A stretch of DNA of 64,000 nucleotides, taken from NCBI GenBank assembly GCA_033063855.1, contig CP093829.1:19375537-19439536 (forward strand), written 5' to 3'. A program made the position numbers and the translations under genes. Numbering within the stretch: the stretch's first letter is position 1; the number at the start of each line of letters is the position of its first letter. The notes under the pieces were generated by a model, which saw only the letters and a program-made list of their open reading frames with translations, was not told where the DNA came from and did not search any database. This document shows, piece by piece, positions 58,792 through 64,000 of the stretch. Origin of the DNA: Smittia aterrima (Eukaryota; Arthropoda; Insecta; Diptera; Chironomidae).

Positions 58792-60895
58792 ATGTTCCAA
58801 TCATTGATAGAGGAGACCAAGAACAACTTGAACAAAGAACCGATCGTCAAAGGCACCATCATCCAAAACTTTTACGATGGCACAAACATATTCATTACAG
58901 GCGGAACGGGTGAGTGCACTTTGTTGTGTCAGTCATCATGATGAACTTCATGAGAAAAAGTTTCGTTCTTCAAGGTTTCATGGGGAAAGTTTTGATTGAC
59001 AAGTTGCTTCGCACATGTCCCGGCATCGAAAACATTTACTTGCTGATTAGAAAGAAGAAAGGAAAAGATATTCATTCAAGGATTGAAGAGCTTTTTGATG
59101 ATCCAGTAAGAATCCTTTGAAAGCTCATCAACATAGCTTTTTCATTTATAAAATCCTTTTCCAGTTATTTGAGAAACTTCGTGAGACAGCTCCAAAATTC
59201 CGTCACAAGATCGTAACTGTCGCAGGAGATTGTTCGGTGGCCGGTCTCGGTTTATCGCTCAACGACAGACAAACACTCGTCTCGAACATTAACATCGTCT
59301 TCCACGCAGCAGCGACAATCAAGTTCGATGAGAGTTTAAAGCTTGCCGTTGACATCAATGTGCATGGGACGAAGGACGTCATAGAGTTGGCGAAGGAGAC
59401 GAAAAACTTAAAAGTAAATATTCCTGTGAATAACAACGTCAAGCGTACTTTACTCATTGAGCAAACATTTCAACGTTGCAGTCTTTCATTCACGTGTCAA
59501 CAGCATATTCAAATTGCCATTTAAAATCAGTCGACGAGAAGTTCTACGACTATCCGATGGGCTATGATCACTTGGAGAACGTCATATCGAAGCTTGACGA
59601 TCGTGCGATTGAGGAAATCACGCCGCGGTAAGTTAAGCAAACATTTCTTAATGAAAGCTTTGCTCATTCATTCGCACATGCTTTCACTAGAATTCTTTGT
59701 AAATGGCCAAACACATACACGCTTACGAAAGCCCTCGCTGAAGATTTAGTAAGAAATTACAGTGGAGATTTACCAATCGGAGTTTTTCGACCAGCCATCG
59801 GTAAATAAGAAAATGTTAAGTAATCATTCGCGCTGTTGACTTAACACTTTTAAATGCGATTTCGCAGTCACATCGACATATCAAGAGCCAGTGGTCGGAT
59901 GGATTGACAATCTCTACGGCCCGACGGGAGTAGTCGCCGGAGCGGGTACTGGAGTTTTAAGGACAATGTGAGTTTATTGATTTAAGAAATTTACGAGTTG
60001 TTGAATGATTTGTTGTTTTAAATCAAGGCATTGCGACAAAAATATCAACGCGAATATTGTGCCAGTTGATATGACGGTCAACGCTTTGATCGTCTCCGCA
60101 TACGACGCAGCAACGAAGAAAGCTCAACAAACAAATGAGCCTTTTGAGATTCCCATCTACAATTACGTGTCGTCGGTTCAGAATCCATTGACGTGGGGAA
60201 GGTTTACCGACTTGAACATTGAGTATGGCTTCGATTATCCATTCACAAGTGCGATATGGTGAGTGTTGTGTTTGCGTGTTGCGCAACTTCATCTCATTGA
60301 CTCTCTCGCCCACTTCAGGTACATTTGCTTCTTCATGCACAAATCCGCTTTCGTCAACAAGCTTTACACGATATTCTTGCACATTATTCCAGCGCTCCTC
60401 ATTGACTTTCTGATCATTTGTTGCGCGCAAAAACCAAAGTAAGTTTGTAGATATCTCAAACAACTTGAAGCTAACTTCAAACTCAATTTAGATTGCTGAA
60501 AACTTATAAGAAAATCCACAAGTTTGCGAATGTTATTTCCTTCTTCTGCACGAACGAATGGATTTTCACGAATGACAACGTTCAAAAGCTTTGGTTGAAT
60601 CTCAACGATGCCGACAAAAAGCTTTTCTATTTCGATATGAAGTCAGTTGACTGGAGAGATTACTTCAAAGAGTACATGAAAGGCATGAGAGTGTATTTGT
60701 TTAAAGATGATTTGAGTAACGCAGAAAACGCCAGACAAAAGTGGAGAAGGTAAGAGTTTTTAAACCATCATCGAATTCCTTTTTTTTACGAAACATTTCT
60801 TTCGCAGACTCTTTTGGATGCATCAGATTGTGAAAGTATTGTTCGCGAGTGCTACGATTTACTTTATGTACCTGCTTTTTAGAACAGTCTTCTGA
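58792..60895 (+). CDS. Fatty acyl-CoA reductase
   Basis: Ten exons: 58792-58909, 58975-59105, 59165-59413, 59482-59627, 59691-59800, 59868-59967, 60028-60258, 60319-60438, 60492-60749 and 60808-60895, giving 516 residues. The NAD(P)H-binding motif ITGGTGFMGKVLIDKLLR sits near residue 35. The catalytic YxxxK is in NTYTLTKALAEDL (Y224, K228). FRPAIVTSTYQEPVVGWIDN and the NIVPVDMTVNALI block are typical of insect FARs. Two hydrophobic C-terminal segments (IIPALLIDFLIICC; LFASATIYFMYLLF) suggest an ER or peroxisomal membrane anchor. The enzyme reduces fatty acyl-CoA to fatty alcohol for cuticular waxes, pheromone or ether lipids. Insects have many FAR paralogues, so the specific substrate cannot be said. 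Confidence 0.95.
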
Positions 60896-61031
60896 ATCGA
60901 GCAAGATTTTAATATTATTTTGTAAAAAAAAGAATCAAGCGACGACACAAGATGATCAACAATTGAGAACAATGTATTAAGTTTAGTTGATGCAATCAAG
61001 TTTATTTTTAAGCTCTGGGACACTAACGACA

Positions 61032-61093
61032 AATAAAAATATTATAAAACCTACGTCGTCGATTATTCTTGTCTCCAGGAAGAGGTTTTTATT
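61032..61093. terminator. Facing polyadenylation signals of FAR (+) and RabGGTase alpha (-)
   Basis: AATAAA at 61032-61037 (+) and AATAAA at 61088-61093 on the minus strand. The two cleavage sites should fall close together between them. Confidence 0.5.
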
Positions 61094-61173
61094 GGATTTA
61101 TGTGAAGCATGTCCTTGGCTGTGATCTAATATCTCAGGTTTTAAGTTAAACGACTTTGGGGAGCGTAAAGTTT

Positions 61174-62679
61174 TTAGAACTTTACCTTACATTCTCCTAA
61201 CTGCGATAACTTACAGAAGCTGCTTAGGAGACCGCTATTTCCTTGAAGATCGACTTCCTTGGCTACAGCAAAATATTGTTGATAGTAAAACGTTGTAAGT
61301 TCTAAATTGGATAGATCGATTTTTTCTGTTAAGAACTCTTCAGTTGAAATCCAATGCTTAAGCTTAGTTTCGATTGTCCATCGACAAGCGAGATCTTTGT
61401 AGTAACCTGCTCGGAGATTATCGACTTTCTGAAGTTTCTTTAAGAACTCCAATGTCTTCTCGTGATATTGAGTTGTATCAATCGAACGCATCAGAAGAGA
61501 AGCTGTGAGTAAAGTCCATTTGCTGTCTGGCTCATATTCCAAAAGTTGATTGCACGAATCGAGTTGATTCTTCAATTCCTCCATGACCACGGATCCAAAT
61601 TCAAAACCGAACTGTGGCAGTTTGACTCCAATGAACGTCCCATCGTCGATTCGTTTCATCTGAAGTTGGCCAACTTTATCGTTTTTAAACTTAAAGATAA
61701 CTTTAAGAATGTCGGGAAGTTGATAGTCTCCATGCTGGACCCAGATACTGTCTTTCTTATTTCCCATAACTGACAACCATCTACCAATGTTCAATCGTGG
61801 AATTGAGTCGATTGTGATTTCAACACCTTCTTTAACGATGTCAATTGGTTTTGTGAATGTGACGATTGCTTGAGTCTTTGTTACTTTAACGGAAGCAATG
61901 TCTAACTTTGGTTCGGAATGTCCTAGCAGCCATCGTTGGTAGAACCAAGCAGAGGAATCATTTGGATCCGTAAAGGCCGCTGTTATCACAAGCTCAAGTT
62001 CTTCCTTGAGTTTTGCTTCTGATATTGGTCGAGTTGGATCAGTTTCATGAGGATGAAGTTTAGGAAGAAGCTGCGAGCGATAGAACCAAGATGAATAATT
62101 GGAAAAGTTTTTCTTGATCTTATCATCACAAAACTCGAATTCTTTTTCAGCTGGAACTTCTCCCTTGGCAACGATGTAGCGACGATAGTCCCAAACATGA
62201 ACTAGAGAGACAACAAATTGATGAATCATCAATTACTCATTAGAAAATAATGAAAACTTACAATTTCTTTCGTCTTTCTTCAAATATGCCGTGCACAGTC
62301 GCAGCTCTCGATCCCAATCAGGACTCGGCGAGTTCTCTAGAATCCAGACTCGGTGATGCCAAGCACCGTAAGACTTTGGCTGGATTCCAAGGCAAAGTTC
62401 AGTAAATGACAAATCTTTTTCAAAAATCACTGAATCACGAGCTTCAAGAGACATTTTCAAAATGCAGTCTCGTCGGATGTTCCACAATGTCGAGAGATCA
62501 GGATTCACTGAGAGGATCTTCGCTGTCAGATCCAAAAGCGATTGGTCGAATTCTAAATTCTTTCGCATCAAGAAAATCTTGTCCATTCCATTGCGATAAG
62601 CTTTCGCCTTCAAGTCTTGCTCCTTCTTCTTGCGGATCGCCTCTTCAGCACTTGTCCTAACTTTTAAACGACCGTGCAT
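61174..62679 (-). CDS. RabGGTa: Rab geranylgeranyltransferase alpha subunit
   Basis: Minus strand exons 62262-62679 and 61174-62201, giving 481 residues from MHGRLKVRTSAEEAIRKKKE, a start shared with the animal family. Prenyltransferase alpha repeats are clear: DLSTLWNIRRDCIL, KSYGAWHHRVWILEN, NFHVWDYRRYIVAK, NYSSWFYRSQLLPKLHP and DSSAWFYQRWLLG. An Ig-like insert follows (about residues 240-330), then more alpha repeats. No leucine-rich repeats follow, unlike mammalian RABGGTA, and the frame closes at LGECKVKF. The enzyme, with its beta subunit and Rab escort protein, puts geranylgeranyl groups on Rab C-terminal cysteines. An extra 3' exon is possible because AAG|GTAAAG near the end could serve as a donor. 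Confidence 0.94.
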
Positions 62680-62789
62680 TTTAATTATTTAATTTTCTTC
62701 AAAAATCCGAAATGAGTTTGAGAAGAGAATGAAACTTTTCAAAACATAACTCACGAGGGCCCCTCTGAATATTTAAGAAAAATTGGAAA
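62680..62789. promoter_or_regulatory. Shared upstream region of RabGGTase alpha (-) and mRpL21 (+)
   Basis: 110 bases between divergent start codons, with no TATA box seen. A bidirectional promoter is the simplest reading. Confidence 0.5.
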
Positions 62790-63498
62790 ATGTTTCTAAA
62801 TAAGCTTTTAAATATCGTCAAGGCTCCAAATACTGTTTATCAAGTTTCCAGTGAGTCAAGAGATAGTGAAAGAATCAAGTTAACGTTTTAAATTCCTGAA
62901 ATTCTTTTTTATTTTAGATCTTCTTCAAAAATGTGCTATTTCCACAACTTCGCCGGTCGCCGCCAAGCAATTGGAAACAATTAAGTCTCAGGATCTTTGG
63001 AATAGGCCGAAGGATCCTAACCCAGTTGAGAGGATCAACGAACAGTTGAAGACAAATGAAATTGGAAGACTTTTCGCTGTTGTCCATTTGTGCGGTAAAC
63101 AATTCAAAGTAACAGCTGGCGATGTCATTCTGGTTGAGGGATTTGTACAACCGAAAAATGGAGATGTATTAAGATTGGACAAAGTAAGATTGAAACTAAT
63201 TCAACGAGAGAAAGTCACTAAATCTTTAAAACTATTTTGTTAGGTTTTGCTTGCTGGATCTCAAGACTTTTCTATAATCGGTCGACCAATAATTCAGCAA
63301 GGCCTTGTCAACGTTGATGCAACAGTTATCGAAAAGTCTCTTTCACACACCCGAACTCACTTTAAGAAGAAGAGGAGGAAGCAGTTCATGCGAATTAACT
63401 TCCAGAGACAACAGACGACAATGCTAAGAATCAACTCAATTGAGTTAACGAATCTTGTGGATAAGTCGAAGTCTTCTTACGAGGAATTTTCATATTAG
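62790..63498 (+). CDS. mRpL21: Mitochondrial ribosomal protein L21
   Basis: Exons 62790-62850, 62918-63183 and 63244-63498, giving 193 residues. A mitochondrial leader (MFLNKLLNIVKAPNTVYQVS) precedes the bL21 domain: IGRLFAVVHLCGKQFKVTAG, DVILVEG, then VLLAGSQDFSIIGRPII and VDATVIEKSLSHTR, ending in the basic THFKKKRRKQFMRINF block that binds rRNA. Length fits animal mRpL21. It is a component of the large mitoribosomal subunit. AATAAA at 63536-63541. Confidence 0.95.
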
Positions 63499-63566
63499 AT
63501 TTATTCGATTGATAGCAACAATGCTCCTAGAACACAATAAAAGTCAGAAAAATCCGGAACTAGAAT

Positions 63567-63572
63567 TTTATT
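63567..63572 (-). terminator. Possible minus-strand polyadenylation signal
   Basis: AATAAA on the minus strand, about 50 bases past the putative terminal exon at 63621-63701 and facing the mRpL21 signal at 63536-63541. Confidence 0.35.
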
Positions 63573-63620
63573 TTCATAATTTTCAGCTCAATCTAATGTT
63601 GGTTTTACTTTAATTAACTT

Positions 63621-63701
63621 TTAAGGGATTTCATGTCCTTGCAGCCGCTCCATCGATTGTTGTTGACTTAGAGCTAACTTATGCTGGTGGTGCAGTGTTA
63701 C
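63621..63701 (-). CDS. Possible terminal exon of a minus-strand gene entering from the right
   Basis: 27 codons in phase 0 (VTLHHQHKLALSQQQSMERL, then QGHEIP and stop), preceded by a good acceptor (TTCTCATTCGTAG) and followed by a minus-strand AATAAA. The Gln/His-rich reading would suit the tail of a regulatory protein. The exon is short and no upstream exon is visible in the window, so this is tentative. Confidence 0.3.
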   Translation of the reverse strand, partial: VTLHHQHKLALSQQQSMERLQGHEIP

Positions 63702-63750
63702 CTACGAATGAGAACGAAACAGAGCATTAAAAATTTGATAAATGAAATGA

Positions 63751-63984
63751 CAAAGCTTCAAGCAAAGAACTTTTGACAGAAAAGATTTGGAGCTTCTCTC
63801 AGTTCATGGATTCATGCGAAATTTGAATTCCAAGTTAGCCGATCAACTCGAAAATGATCCTGAGAGCACTCACAAATACTTAAACTTCAAGCAAAACAAA
63901 TCAGCGATTAAATCGTCGCTGATCAAACTCAAATTTTTATCATATAATGTTAGTGAGTCCAAATTGGATTGGCACACAAAATAA
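63751..63984 (+). CDS. Unrecognised open stretch at the right edge
   Basis: Open from 63751 to a TAA at 63982-63984 that sits inside an AATAAA word. The first ATG gives MRNLNSKLADQLENDPEST .. SKLDWHTK. It could be a last exon of a small gene, with a weak acceptor near 63753, or chance. It overlaps the presumed intron of the minus-strand gene above. No family recognised. Confidence 0.15.
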   Translation, partial: QSFKQRTFDRKDLELLSVHGFMRNLNSKLADQLENDPESTHKYLNFKQNKSAIKSSLIKLKFLSYNVSESKLDWHTK

Positions 63985-64000
63985 AACTTAAATGCAGAAG

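Overview
The window is eukaryotic nuclear DNA that reads as an insect, most likely a nematoceran fly such as a chironomid midge. Grounds: genes are split by many short GT..AG introns of about 50-75 bp; the sequence is AT-rich; and the products look fly- or mosquito-like (milton, a dipteran-type Goosecoid, TBP, an insect reeler defence protein, a fatty acyl-CoA reductase). The exact taxon is inference. All gene models were built by hand from reading frame, splice consensus and phase. In every complete model the summed exon length is a multiple of three.

Layout, left to right: end of a USP35/38-type deubiquitinase (+); an NPDC1/CAB-1-like membrane protein (+); a polypeptide GalNAc-transferase (-) with a duplicated pair of alternative exons; a reeler defence protein (+); TFIIS (-) head-to-head with TBP (+); eIF3k (-) tail-to-tail with TBP; about 7 kb without clear genes; goosecoid (+); about 3 kb without genes; a calmodulin-lysine methyltransferase-like protein (+); WBP4 (+); L2HGDH (+) with a GPR107-like gene nested on the opposite strand in its large intron; PGAP2 (-); DDX28 (-) head-to-head with NADH dehydrogenase 51 kDa subunit (+); a short ESCRT-III-like protein (+); a small secreted four-cysteine protein (+); an ANKRD13-like protein (+); a tandem-C2 synaptotagmin-like protein (+); milton (-) with three possible first exons; about 5 kb without clear genes; a fatty acyl-CoA reductase (+); Rab geranylgeranyltransferase alpha (-) head-to-head with mitochondrial ribosomal protein L21 (+); and a possible terminal exon of a further minus-strand gene.

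This is a housekeeping-rich arthropod region, not an operon or a single pathway. Recurrent themes are basal transcription and translation (TFIIS, TBP, eIF3k), mitochondrial function (L2HGDH, DDX28, ND-51, mRpL21, milton) and the secretory pathway (GalNAc-T, GPR107, PGAP2, RabGGTase, ESCRT-III-like). Close head-to-head pairs suggest shared promoters. I saw no mobile element, rRNA, tRNA or CRISPR. The most interesting structures are the duplicated GalNAc-transferase exons, the three phase-matched milton first exons, the WBP4 start codon split by an intron, the nested GPR107 gene, and the divergent ESCRT-III-like gene. I did not find a wholly new biological system.
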